A DNA stretch of 64,000 nt from Phoronis australis (lineage: Eukaryota; Phoronida; Phoronidae). The notes beneath the pieces were generated by a model. The model had not been told where the DNA came from and did no database searches. It saw only the letters and a list, made by a program, of their open reading frames with translations. How positions within the stretch are numbered: the stretch's first letter is position 1; each line of letters opens with the position of its first letter. Location: positions 288,891 to 352,890 of the forward strand of contig NMRA01000433.1 in NCBI GenBank assembly GCA_002633005.1, read 5' to 3'. The translations under genes were made by a program, and so were the position numbers. This document shows, one piece after another, positions 34,594 to 47,236 of the stretch.

Positions 34594-35811
34594 TCTGCAG
34601 ACGAACCACTGACGTCGCTGCGTCGTTTCGCACCTTCCTTATGGGTTAACGCGACACCTCTCGGCAAGGTGAGGTCGACCGTATAAGAGGCGATGTGGAT
34701 ACAGACTGATTAAGACGGCAAAAGACTAATTTAATCGGGTGGCAATCTCCTTTAAGTTTATGAAACAAATTTTACATTTTGTTTTGGTAGCTCTATATTG
34801 GCATATGAAAATCAGATGCACAACGCAAAACATTTCATTGCTGAGCATGAACAATGGTTCATATTTTTGTTATTGTACTTACAGAGACACCTGTGGGAAA
34901 TTTAGAATATTCAATCGGCCTCGTTGCCGCACCGACAAGAGGAGTATCATCAGATTGGCCAGGACTCAGTGGACTTGCAAACTCGCGAAAGTGAGAGTCC
35001 ATTTCTACGTTTGCTCCTGCCGCCGCTAAGGAACCACAGTCAGTTGGCGCGTAGTACTGCACACCGAAATCTAGTATTTTTCCCACATGTAGATAGGCCA
35101 CGGTTAGTCTTACAGCTCTTTAAAAACAAGTCTTCTACTCGGCCGACGACAAAAACTGCAGCCAATATTCTACTTAATCCACTATCTTACACATTTAATT
35201 GGACTAAGAATTGTTTCTACCGAGAGCTTCTAAATGAATACTTGTAAACACTTAGACGATTTTGAAAATGTTGAATCATAAACACCTTAAATTGTTTCAA
35301 GTTCTGACGATTTGCTTGTTATACAAATGCTGTAACTTGGATCTGAAACAGGAGCTGTAAACGTGTTAATAAAGTTAATTAGCAATTTGAGACTTGTTTT
35401 TATTCAGCGCCAACACCACGTGTTGTATTGTCCCAGCTACAGGAAATTATCCCAGAAGGCCAAATGAGCATAATTTGGTCTGACTGTTTTTTTTTGTTGT
35501 AAATCGGGTCGGAGGTACAATATGTTTAGTTACTCTTTTTTTTTTAAATCCACCCGCCACGAGTATAATATACAGGCTGTGGTATACCAGTTTCGGGTGA
35601 GAGGAGGTCAGTTGGCCGTCAGTCGCACCAGAGTTCCGACACATGACAGCGTTTTCCCGTGTGACTTTACCAGACGAAGGGGGTTCTGAGCGAGTGATAA
35701 CATCTAGCTTCTTTGTTAACTGCCAAGCACAGTCTTCTGTCTGTTATGACAACAGGCACGCTAATTATCTACCAGCTTTATTACAGACAACGCATGAACA
35801 CAGTCAAACCC

Positions 35812-38800
35812 AGAGTGAATTGGTACATTCGGAAGGAATAGATTACAATGTATCGTCACTTCAATTGCAGTTGGGCGATTTTGGCGATTCAAAAATTAAA
35901 CATGATCACCATTTGACGAGGATTTCAGAAATGATACTGGTTTATGTTCAATTATGTTATAACTTACTCAGTATAGTTTTTGATCAATAAAATTTCTTAG
36001 CCAACACTCGTGCATTTTCCGCGACGACCGCCCGAGAAGAATAGACTTAGACACAATGCAGACAATCCATGACCATGCAAGACTTCAATAAAATAAGAAT
36101 TTAACTACTTTGCTGGTAAGAGGCATATCTTGAGCTGCGTGCACTGGCAAGCCGTCACACACTGCGATCAAGATACCCCTAGCTGTATCCTAGTACACTG
36201 AATATTAGATTGCTGCTTATAATGCATGGGCGTATAGAGAAAGCACTTTAAATTGCGTTTTGCCAGAATGATACCAATTTCACCCTCCTCCTAACAGCCT
36301 CCTATTTTTAAGCCCATCCCCGGCCTAAGGTCTACCACTTTCAAACCCTCCCGGTCAACGTCACTTTCATCCCGCCTGTTCCCCTGGCCGCCATTAATTT
36401 ACGAAACTCCGATCGCCACCGTTTTCAGTCCCCCTTCATCCCCCCTCCCTCGGTCGCCGCCGATTTCATTCCCTTCTTCTGTGTCGTCCCGTATTTTACC
36501 ATCCAATTGCTATCAGCCAGTTGTTTTGTCTGAATTCTCCATAGTTATTGCCCAAAACACGCCGCTGTTTCGATGTACATTTTCACTGATTATCATACAT
36601 GTACGGAACATGACGGCAACATCCCGTTGCTCCCAACTTGTTCGATTCTATAGCCCAACAACTTGGGAAGTTTACCCCCGTAGCCAATATCTTACACAAC
36701 TGATTAACTCCATTCTGGCAATTGTCTTGAGGATATGAATCACGTATCTGGGGAAATGCATGTGTGCTCCAAGCCGACTGCTTCAAAGAAAGAAAGAACA
36801 CCTACTAAAAATTAAATCTGCACATTCTAAATGAATATTTCACATTGTACATGATGCTAAGTTTGTGGAATACTGTATGTTACGGTCGAACATACACTGG
36901 TAATGTTGCTCGTTTTGTGGAATAGGTACATGAAAGTTTTAAAATACTAATGGAGTAGCACGTGTTTCGTCAAGAATTGCAATTTGCAAAACATTTCATA
37001 ATCAGTATGTGTTTGTCATCTTTCGTGCTATTTAGTTAGCGAGCGCACTTTCGAACATCCAAATTTGGGAATTGAAAGTAAACCAACTCGATAGCGTAAA
37101 TTCTAATGATTATTTATATTTCAAGAGAAAAAGTAGAGTTATTGAATCTTTTTTGGTTTTGTGCCAAGACACTTCCGATTTGACTGAAACATCCCCCGCA
37201 GGCCAAAACTTGAGCACTGTTGAGCCCCGGGCCAGTCATAGGAATCCTATATGATAAATGGAAACCAAAAGTGCCTAGTTACCTATTCTGACACATAACT
37301 TTATTTTCTGACAGACGCAACATGATATGACAATCAGTACTCTACCACGCCGTATTTACTGTATTTTAGTATTGTGTTTGAAGCATTGTTGGCCGATAAC
37401 CTCGATTATTAATAAACGAACTACACACTCATGACACATGAGCGTCCCAGGGCGGCCGGTTTTAATGTTAATAGTAAACAAAATATGTTCAGAAAAGTCT
37501 CTTGTTCAAAATCAGATCTCAATGATAAATCTCAAATCTATCAAACCGACAAATCAAAGCTTAATTAACCAAATCACACGAGCATGACTTGTTTGTGTGT
37601 GCGTGTGTGTGTGAAATGACACCTTAACCGAGAAAGGAATGCAGTGACTCACCAATCCTATTGAGATATTCAACAACTTAAAATGGCAAACATGTTATTT
37701 CTTTTCTAAGACTTCACGATTCACACGAAGTAAAAAACTGGCACGATTCCGCGAAGTCCGGGAGTCCTGTTTACAGGTGTCCATGTACTGTCGTGTTTGT
37801 TTCAAAGGAGACGTGCTTCAGGGGTGCGCCTTTAAGCCGTAATGTATGAGCGCGAGGTCGTCTTTGCGAGTTAGTGCAATAATTTCACAGATCTGTGAGC
37901 ATTGTTCATGAAATTTCACCTATGATCAGAGCCAAGACGTGGTTATAACTAAGAGTACAATGCAACAATGCCGTTTTCTTGAACAGATTTTATATCGATC
38001 GTTAGAAAGTCTTGCAAGAATAAACAAGACCGGAAGGGTGTCCATATTAGGCAAGTACCTAGTACCCTAAAAGCTAGACGGTTCCAATTACGTGTGTTCT
38101 GGTTCATGATTGGATATAGAAATGGCGTCGGGTATCTTAGCAACGAAGGTTGTCCCACCCATGAGGGTACAGATTGGTCCATGGGATCAGCGAATATTTT
38201 TGAAACTTACCTGCCGCGCGGTTGAGCTTTCACAAGTAATTTTTGAGGCTTGATGATAGGGGGCTGGGGTGCTGTAGCCCGGCCCCCACTTATTTCAGGG
38301 CTTCGCCACCCATGCATGCTTAAAAAAATAAAACCGAGACCGGCAAGAGATCTTTTATTTATGCTCCTGCAGCAATATGGAACTCTCTTAGCCCAGAAAT
38401 TAAACGGTCCGATTCAATTAATACAACATAATATTAAAAAGTGGCTGCAATTTACCTAACCGTTTTACACCCTACCTGTCTTAATTATGTAATTTTTCAT
38501 TGTAGTAAATACTTTCACTGTTTAATATCAGCTTTTTGTTGATTTCATCTCTCTTAATCCAATTTTCAACATCCTTCGTCATTTATTTATTATTTTAATT
38601 CTCAACCTGTTTTAATTGTATCTCTGTTACATGAATTTAATTGTTTTATAACTTTATTGTATTATATTACTGTTTTATATTTTGTTGTTGAGGGCACTCT
38701 TGGAAAACAGTGCTATCACTGAAAAGGACACCCTCATTTTAAATATCACAATTAACAAAATAAAAAGGACATCACAAAGCTTCGGTATAACTAGACGGCG

Positions 38801-40055
38801 AAAATGAAATGAGAAATCAGACGTAGACTTTTTCAGTGGCTAAATTGACATGATGTGCCACCCCATCTAATATTATACAGATAAGTAACGTTATATTTGG
38901 TTTATTCATATTTTGCGATCATTTCGCTCATGTTCTTAAACCAGTTTATTTTTATGTGGAATATACACTATATTAGTTTCCAGTTATCATTGATAACATA
39001 TTGTTGCATTGACATACATGCCATCACGACAGTGAAGAACAAAATATGATGCGCAAACTGTAACAGCGTTAGAAGATTTTATCTCAAACAACGCTCGAAA
39101 CAGTTCGGATGTTTTCATAAAATACTTCGATTTAACGTTTCCCTTTTGCTTTTGGCTTCGCAAAAAATAAAATTCAGCCGCCCAGTTTCAATACTAGTTG
39201 TAAAACGATAACCTGATTGGGCCTTATACAGTCACCAAATCGGTCTCGTAATCATAAATATTCGTTACTGCGCTAGGATTATATTTCCATTACCAACAAG
39301 AACACCAAAACTATCAACTACTCAAGAAAACGATTCATTGTTTAATGGGGTTCACAAGCCCTAAACGAAATTGCAAAGACGAAAATAATGCACGTGCTCT
39401 TTGGCCGACTCTAGGAACCAATATGAGATTGTTCCTAGGCCGACTTGAGTAGCTGGCTCATTCGGAAATGGGTTAAAACTGCGTCATTTCCAAGATGGCC
39501 GACATGACGTTTCGAAATCACCAAAAATTATAGATATAATTTCTTCAATAATTGAGATAGAGACATAATTTTTGGTTCTAGTCTATGGTTTTACGGGATG
39601 AGCAACTCGCTGGTGTGACTAAAATTAAGATATGATCCGTATTTAATATGAAATTCAAGATGGTGGCTAAAATTCAAGAACGCAAAATCACTGATTTGTC
39701 CATTATATCGGGTGGTCAAAGAAACGTTTCGAACTTTAACCTTTACTTTTACTAAAAACATTCATTGAAATTGCACGAAATTGTGCACATGTGCATATCA
39801 ATCTATTGTCATTACACCATAAAAATATAATGATACACTGTGTTTTCGTTACAAGACCTGAGAAAAGATACTTTCATAACCCAAAAAAGTCAATGCCAAA
39901 TAAGCCTACAAGATTAATATACAAAGAGTTATTGTAAAGAATGGTGACACTTAGCAATAAATATATACAGAAGTGCGTTTTCAAGGGTTTTGTTATAGTC
40001 AGTTGGGTGCTACATTTTGCAAAGTCATGGGTTTTTTTCAAGTCTTGAGAACGAG
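35812..40055. other. Unassigned stretch between repeat blocks
   Basis: The first 180 bp are the tail of the THAP repeat. The rest has no recognised gene. A C-rich pyrimidine stretch lies at 36280-36480, a short TG repeat at about 37590-37612, and a GGGCTGGGG/CCCGGCCCCC inverted stretch at 38260-38290. A minus-strand donor GGCAG|GTAAGT near 38212 could end an exon, but I cannot assign one. 39481-39692 is a repeat listed separately. Confidence 0.45.
39481..39692 (+). repeat. Interspersed repeat, inverted copy at 42188-42394
   Basis: Words such as GCGTCATTTCC, ATTGAGATAGAGACATAATT, TCTATGGTTTTA and GAGCAACTCGCTGGTGTG occur here and, reverse complemented and in the reverse order, at 42394-42188. 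The family is non-coding. The copy at 42188 is absent from the matching position of repeat block B (near 49330), so it was inserted there or deleted from B. Confidence 0.75.
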
Positions 40056-41349
40056 CTAATTGGGGTTAATTACAACATGTTTTACACAAAATCCTGACTG
40101 CAATCTAATGAACTACACCGTTTGGAATGCGCCGACAGAGCCTAATGTGTACCAAGGTATAGTTTGTATTATGCTCAATAACTTAAGCCTGCAAAAATTC
40201 CCCTTTACTAAAAGGCATCTGTCAGTCTCAAAGTGACTGAAAAACAGGTTCTAATAAAGTATTTATTCGTCGACATGACGCATGAACGAGTAGATTACAT
40301 TTTCATCCAAAAATGTTATGTTCATTACACGTATGCATACTGCCTCAGGTCAATGCTCATCACTGTCTTCACGTTCCTCAGAAATTCGATTTAGTGGATT
40401 GTCACAATATGTCGCTAGGCACAATCTACATGTAGATGTACATGCAAGCCCATTTTTTCTGCAACTGCATCGGGGGGTGCTACCAGCTGTAGTACAGATG
40501 CAGTGTATCATCTAGAGTGTCTGGTGCAGCATTCATGGCAGTTATGATGTGTACGATTCTGGGAGTAATATACATGTACATAGGGAGTGGAAACTTCAAG
40601 CCCAACTTTCATCGCTATTGTACTATGACTGCCTCGCTATTCAGGCTCACAGAGCGAAATAATCGGATTTACTTAGTGCCAGAACCACAGTTCAGCGCAC
40701 GTCAACACTGTTGGGCATGCGCACTTAATCAACAACATCGGCAACCATTTTTAAAAACACGCCCTTTCACGGCATTAAAATCCTTGTGATTCTTGTCGGT
40801 GTTGTTATTGAGAATTTGACGATGTTAAAGTTCTGTCATTAATTGTAAATTCATTGATTGTACTAATTAGAGCACGTAGAATACAACTGACTTGAGATAT
40901 TGGTCCTAGGTACGAATTGATTGTTTTCAAGTCTCCAGCCCCAGTCTAAAGGCTCCTGGTCATTTGGCATCTCCATGACCTGGTAGCACACTCGAGAGAA
41001 TGGAACCTGGTGGCTGATTCCGTAGGTGGAAGACGTTCGGGAGTAGCGATAGACTTAGCAGCAGCAAGCTTTTTTGTGAATATATTTGTCAGACGATTGT
41101 CTGTGTGGGTTTGTTTAAAAGGTAGCTATGCTTTGAAGTTGTGCATAGATGGAGAGTGAATAATCAAATCCAGTAATTAATTTACTATATGATAACCCCT
41201 AATTAGACAAATGAAACCTATTGTTAATTAAGTAATCAACTACAAAGAGAAACTACGCTAGCGCCCTCTTTAAAGATTACTTTAATCAAACAACCAAACG
41301 ATCAAATGTCTTATCTGCTATCCAAGCTAGGACTCTCCACTTGTTGGAT

Positions 41350-41790
41350 GTCTGTCCTTGCTGCTCCTCTATCCGAGTCATTTTACTGCCATGAGTCAAG
41401 CTGCCTGTGCCTTTTAGCGATCGCATTTAGTAATTCTTCTCAATGGCTAGATCACAGCTGAGGCCTGCCCAAAACTGGTTTGTTCGCTGAATCATGCGAA
41501 AGCCATTTTTGAAACTTCGCATACACATCTGCGTATTTGCTTTCCGTATCAGCCATTTCTTGTATGTAGAGTTATGCAGATTTCAGGTAGTTGTGGTGTC
41601 CAGCTGCAGCAAATATTGGCAAGGCATCACCAACAGCAGGCAAGTGATCACCCAAGACCGAGTGCGATCTGCCTTGATCATTGCCTGAGCAGTATGGAAC
41701 ATTTTCAGACCAGCCACAGACTTCTTCTCAAGATTGACGATAATCTGCACAATTGCGGCTGTTGTGGGACACTTCAGACAGATGATGACA
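41350..41790 (-). pseudogene. Fragment of the CXC-family gene in block A2
   Basis: On the minus strand, broken frames give the order IFAAAGH-type, YLKSAY-type, QEMADTESKYADVYAKFQ and FWAGLSCDLAIE, which I recognise from the middle of the multicopy CXC-family proteins. It is nearly identical to 48690-49100 in block B. Frameshifts and stops interrupt it. Confidence 0.6.
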
Positions 41791-41800
41791 CTTTGTCCTG

Positions 41801-41940
41801 CCTCCCGTTCAGTAACGCTAGAACCTCGCTAAAAAGCAAGACTTCGCGAGATTACGTGAGATATTGCCGTGTATTTTAAATGAGAACACGTGACTTTGAC
41901 TAGGTTTTAGCTAGGTCCTAGCGTCTACTGAACGCGCGCC
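41801..41940 (+). mobile_element. MITE-like element, CGTTCAGTA family, copy 3, with empty site in block B
   Basis: This is the shortest copy of the family. The flanks read CTTTGTCCTG before it and CTGGACTTCTAG after it. The matching position in block B (about 49108-49125) reads CTTTGCCCTGGACTTCTAG without the element, so this is a real insertion, with a 3-4 bp duplication of CTG or CCTG. Confidence 0.85.
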
Positions 41941-43403
41941 TGGACTTCTAGTGTCCTTGTGTGTTTAAATAAAAACCAGTGGCAAGCAAATATACACTAG
42001 AGAATATATTGTTACTTTTGTGCAAGCCAATGCTTTGGATTAAATATTAAATATTAATGCAATGTTCTTATTTTAAAGTAGTTCAGTCAGAAATCAGTCA
42101 AATCTGAATGTTTTAAGATAATAATTCAATCAGAAACCAGTCATGTCTAATCATACTTCCGTTATAATTGATGAAGTGAAAATCATGTGATTTTTGTTCT
42201 TGAATTTTTGCCGCCATCTTGAATTTCATATCAAATACTAATCATGTCTTGGTTTTAACCACACCAGCGAGTTGCTCACCCCTTAAAACCATAGACTACA
42301 ACCAAAAATTATGTCTCTATCTCAATTATTGAAGAAGTTATAATGTTTTTTTGGTGATTTTGAAACGTCGTGGCGGCCATTTTGGAAATGACGCAGTTTT
42401 AACACGGATTTTGGTAGACTGTTAATAAGGATTCGCAATAGAGCATAAAACCACTGTAAAACCTTTTGTTGCAATTTGTTGTGGGTCAGGTGGTATATTG
42501 ACTCGTTAAATAAATTATTTCTAGAATGTGACTCCCAAATAAAGACTGGTTAGTGCATTTGTGGGCTTATGAAAATGCTGGTTGTCCTTATTTTCATGCT
42601 GTTGAAGTCTCAAAACTAAGTCGTATTGTAACCTTGATCCAAATCGCGAGTGAACTCCACCTTGCATTCTCAATATTGTATTGAAAATAATTATGATTCT
42701 TTCATGCAACGCCCCAAATTTAATTATTTTGACTGAATTAAGGGCTCGGCTTTAGTTATATAATAATAAATGTCATTTTAGTCAAAGAGGAGCTGGAAGA
42801 TAAAATGGTTCTGTAAAATACATCAGTGAAGTAAAGAATGAAACAAATACAGAACAGGTGAAGGGAACTTAGTCAAGTCCCTGTTTGGGACTTTTTCATG
42901 CAGCCGGGCCCTGGACATTCACATAACATTGGATTTCACAGTAAATGCATGACTTTGTTTTTCACAATCTATAAAAATAACGTATTCTTGATAATGTTAT
43001 GAGCGCGATGACTTTACCGGAAATGAAAGACCGGTTTCTTCCTCAACGTCACCTACAGCGGAGTTGCAACCGAATCGATTTAACGATTGCGCATGTCCGG
43101 AAATTAGGGTGCGCAAAGGCTACTGGGATTGTTGATGGTAAACGGGATGACCGACTGGTTTGCACGACGTGTAATTTGTGTGCATTAAACTACGCTGCTG
43201 TATGTAATTCTGCCGCTATTCGCCCTAATTAGCGCCCATGGCTCAACAAGTGCCCCAACGCGTTTTCAGACTTTGCTAAAGTAAGCGCCCAGCCCATGAA
43301 CTACATGCGAAAAATGCCCTTACCTACAGTTCTAACGTCTCCAATTTATCAATTGAAAGATCCGACAGCCTGAATTTGTAACGGACCACGAGCCTCACCG
43401 TTA

Positions 43404-43562
43404 TGTCCGTATACACTTCAAACTTACGCCGCGATTCAAAAAGAACGCAGAAGTTTTGCTGCTCTTGCGAGGGATGTGCCCCACTACGCGGGTCTGGACT
43501 TTGAAAACAGACACAGCGTACTTGTCAAAGAGCGGGATTGCATTGTTTCTTTCCAGTACAGA
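43404..43562 (+). CDS. Open frame running into the assembly gap, product unknown
   Basis: After a stop near 43381 the plus frame stays open to the gap edge, passing through ERRSFAALARDVPHYAG and VLVKERDCIVSFQYR. It has no ATG before 43461 and no recognised domain. It could be a fragment of a transposable-element protein or chance. Confidence 0.2.
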
Positions 43563-44123
43563 NNNNNNNNNNNNNNNNNNNNNNNNNNNNNNNNNNNNNN
43601 NNNNNNNNNNNNNNNNNNNNNNNNNNNNNNNNNNNNNNNNNNNNNNNNNNNNNNNNNNNNNNNNNNNNNNNNNNNNNNNNNNNNNNNNNNNNNNNNNNNN
43701 NNNNNNNNNNNNNNNNNNNNNNNNNNNNNNNNNNNNNNNNNNNNNNNNNNNNNNNNNNNNNNNNNNNNNNNNNNNNNNNNNNNNNNNNNNNNNNNNNNNN
43801 NNNNNNNNNNNNNNNNNNNNNNNNNNNNNNNNNNNNNNNNNNNNNNNNNNNNNNNNNNNNNNNNNNNNNNNNNNNNNNNNNNNNNNNNNNNNNNNNNNNN
43901 NNNNNNNNNNNNNNNNNNNNNNNNNNNNNNNNNNNNNNNNNNNNNNNNNNNNNNNNNNNNNNNNNNNNNNNNNNNNNNNNNNNNNNNNNNNNNNNNNNNN
44001 NNNNNNNNNNNNNNNNNNNNNNNNNNNNNNNNNNNNNNNNNNNNNNNNNNNNNNNNNNNNNNNNNNNNNNNNNNNNNNNNNNNNNNNNNNNNNNNNNNNN
44101 NNNNNNNNNNNNNNNNNNNNNNN
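43563..44123. other. Assembly gap (561 N)
   Basis: A run of N. Its right edge is CTGACTC followed by a complete unit of the 56-bp GC-rich minisatellite also seen at 33529-33640, so the gap very probably hides more units of that repeat. Confidence 0.95.
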
Positions 44124-44130
44124 CTGACTC

Positions 44131-46364
44131 GTTATCCCGGCCAGTGGCTCGGAACCCGATCAGGCCCGTCGCGGCCGCCGCGACTGGCACGAATATAAAC
44201 CAGCCCGAGTTATAAACTAAACCTCCAGCCACGAAAAGACTATAATAGTGAGCCAAAGAAATAATGTGCACGTAATTATTTGTGTGAATTAGCCACGAAA
44301 CTGAAAATCTGCTTACTCGTCTAGGGCCGAAAAGTCAGGTTCCCCTTCCACAGACCGTCAGGTCAAAGGTTGTACAGTAACAATGATTTGAATAATGTAT
44401 TTGTATTTCTAAATAAATATTCCCGTAACATGTGACCATAGCATATAAAATCGAGTTATTGTTTCACAACAGTTTTCTGTCAGTAAACACTGAATTAGCA
44501 TGCAATCACACGGCGTCGGTGCCCGGTCAATTACCTTTATTGCCGGCATCAAAAGCCGGTAACGCAGTGGTTTATTCAATGCTGGCTTCTCAACATTTGC
44601 ACTTACGAATACTGCAAAGGCATTACAAATTGTACCTAATGAGACAGACTTTGTTTCAGTTCTATATAAGTATTGGTTAGGATGAGAATAATTCATTTTG
44701 AAACAGCGTAGAAAATAAACGTCTGCATGGCAACTCGTCCGGCGCCAATCCCGACTTAGTCAAGAGCTCATCAGACGAAGATTTCACGGGTCGGATCGTT
44801 AGATTTCAGAGGCTATCAGTTCGAACCGGAATACACTGGCCAAGAAATACTATAGAGGGGCGCCGTGAACATGGACAGGCAACGGAACGTATGGATAGTT
44901 CTTTGGTAAGCCGGAATTCGTCAGGGAAATCACTGTCGACGAAATGCCGGCCACAGACACGGAGATGTTTCAGGGCCTCATATTTGCTATGAACAGCGTA
45001 CCTTTCATTCTTCACTACCGCGAGCCACTTCTTAAGCATTTCGAGCTCTCGAGGAAGTCGAAAAAACGATATACCCGCTTTCTTCGCAGCTTCATAGTTC
45101 GGACAAGCGGGAACGATGCACCGCAATACAGCGGCATTCACTCTGCAGACGAACCACTGACGTCGCTGCGTCGTTTCTCACCTTCCTTATGAGTTAACGC
45201 GACACCTCTCGGCAAGGTGAGGTCGACCGTATAAGAGGCGATGTGGATATAGACCGATTAAGACGGCAAAAAGACTAATTTAATCGGGTGGCATTCTCCT
45301 TCAAGTTTATGAAACAAATTTTACATTTTGTTTTGGTAGTTCTATATTGGCATATGAAAATCAGATGCACAACGCGAAACATTTCATTGCTGAGCATGAA
45401 CAATGGTTCATATTTTTGTTATTGTACTTACAGAGCCACCTGTGGGAAATTTAGAATATTCAAACGGCCTCGTTGCCGCACCGACAAGAGGAGTGTCATC
45501 AGATTGGCCCGGACTCAGTGGACTTGCAAACTCGCGAAAGTGAGAGTCTATTTCTACGTTTGCTCCTGCCGCCGCTAAGGAACCACAGCCAGTTGGCGCG
45601 TAATACTGCACACCGAAATCTAGTATTTTTCCCACATGTAGTTAGGCCACGGTTAGTCTTACAGCTCTTTAAAAACACGTCCTTGTACTCGGCCAACGAC
45701 AATAACTGCAGCCAATATTCTACTTTATCTGCAATCCACTATCTTACACATTTAATTCGACTAAGAACTGTTTCTACCGAGAGCTTCTAAATGAAGACTT
45801 GTAAACACTTAGACGATTTTGAAAATCTTGAGTCACAAACACCTTAAATTGTTTCAAGTTCTGACGATTTGCTTGTTATACAGATGCTGTAACTTGGATC
45901 TGAAACAGGAGCTGTAAACGTTTTAATAAAGTTAATTAGCAATTTGAGACTTGTTGTTATTCAGCGCCAACACCACGTGTTGTATTGTCTCAGCTACAGG
46001 AAATTATCCCAGAAGGTCAAATGAGCATAATTTTGTCTGACTGTTTCTTTTGTAAATCGGGTCGGAAGTACAATATGTTTAGTTACTCTTTTTTTAAAAA
46101 ATCCACCCGCCACGAGTAAAATATACAGGCTGTGGTATACCAGTTTCGGGTGAGAGGAGGTCAGTTGGCCGTCAGTCGCACCAGAGTTCCGACACATGAC
46201 AGCGTTTTCCAGTGTGACTTTACCAGACGAAGGGGGTTCTGAGCGAGTGATAACATCTAGCTTCTTTGTTAACTGCCAAGCACAGTCTTCTGTCTGTTAT
46301 GACAACAGGCACGCTAATTATCTACCAGGTTTATTACAGACAACGTATGAACACAGTCAAACCC
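44131..46364. repeat. THAP-bearing repeat unit, copy B
   Basis: Near-identical to 33585-35811. It ends at CAGTCAAACCC and passes without a break into the second repeat block at 46364, whereas copy A continues into the longer family tail instead. Confidence 0.8.
44850..45141 (-). CDS. THAP zinc-finger domain exon, repeat-borne (copy B)
   Basis: Same C2CH layout as copy A (CIVPACPNY, FFRLPRELEM, KWLAVVKN, LRVCGRHFVD). The few differences in the domain are conservative (for example IRVC to LRVC, LRKW to LKKW), while sequence after about residue 80 diverges in frame. This suggests the domain was the coding part. Confidence 0.7.
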
Positions 46365-46823
46365 TAACTGGGGTTAATTACAACATGTTTTACACAAAAT
46401 CCTGACTGCAATCTAATGAACTACACCGTTTGGAATGACGCATGAACGAGTAGATTACACTTTCATTCAAAAATGTTATGTTCATTACACGTATGCATAC
46501 TGCCTCAGGTCAATCCTCATCACTGTCTTCACGTTCCTCAGAAATTCGATTTAGTGGATTGTCACAATATGTCACTAAGCACAATCTACATATAGATGTA
46601 CATGCAAGCTCATTCTTTCTGCAACTGCACCGGGGCGTGCTGCCAGCTGTAGTACAGTTGCAGTGTATCATCTAGAGGAGTGCCTGGTGCAGCATTCATG
46701 GCAGTTATGATGTGTACGAATTGATTGTTTTCAAGTCTCCAGCCCCAGTCTAAAGGCTCCCGGTCATTTGCCATCTCCATCCAAACCATGACCTGGTAGC
46801 AGACTCGAGAGAATGAAACCTGG

Positions 46824-47236
46824 GCCCGGTCTCTAATCCTTGTACTCGAAACGAACTCGAAACTATTTTTGGCAATTTCTCTGCTCCTTTTGTGCGAACT
46901 TAAGATAATTGGTTATCAGACTGTGCTCGAATACATTATAGTTTATGCATACATGTACATGTAGGAGTTTCTAGTTCACTAAGTTTGCCCTTGAAGACCC
47001 TTACATTCGTGCTACAAACTAGAGTAAAAACTCGAAATTTCGAGTTCAAACTCGAACTTATTGCTTTAATATTGGGTTTAAAACTGTGAACTAAGGGCAA
47101 TAAATTATCTACGTAAGTTATTGTGTACTCGAGCATAGAATAATAGACATTTATCTTGAGTTCGCCCAAAAGTAGAGTAGAAAATGCTAAACCTAATTTC
47201 GAGTTCAATTTCGAGTAAAAAGATTGGAGACCGGGC
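46824..47236. mobile_element. 413-bp MITE with 5-bp target duplication CCTGG
   Basis: Ends are GCCCGGTCTCTAATC and GATTGGAGACCGGGC, near-perfect inverted repeats that continue inward as ACTCGAAA / TTTCGAGT. It is flanked by CCTGG at 46819-46823 and 47237-47241. The corresponding site in block A2 (41006-41010) has a single CCTGG and no element. The words TTCGAGT/ACTCGAA recur many times inside. There is no coding capacity. Confidence 0.92.

Larger units (their letters stand above)
33585..35811. repeat. THAP-bearing repeat unit, copy A (about 2.2 kb)
   Basis: This aligns base by base with 44131-46364 at high identity, with few small indels. It carries the THAP reading frame on the minus strand, a YQFEPEY-type exon on the plus strand, and a third conserved stretch (about 34870-35100) open on both strands. 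The family tail continues to about 35990. It is multicopy and mobile-element-like, but no terminal inverted repeats were identified. Confidence 0.8.
40056..43058. repeat. Second repeat block, copy A2
   Basis: This block aligns in the same order with 46364-50057, but each copy has private insertions and deletions. A2 keeps about 40132-40272 and 40555-40912, which B lacks. A2 lacks most of the minus-strand CXC-family region present at 47320-48680 in B. In block B it directly follows the THAP unit; here it is separated from it by about 4 kb. Confidence 0.75.

Noticed and set aside
37949-38182. Minus-strand ORF after a GTAAGT donor near 38212
   Set aside because: The donor is good but the ORF lies inside the would-be intron, and no exon before the donor could be recognised.
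43456-44271. Several 220-250-codon ORFs over the N run
   Set aside because: They are artefacts of untranslated N bases. Only the 150 bp left of the gap could be coding.
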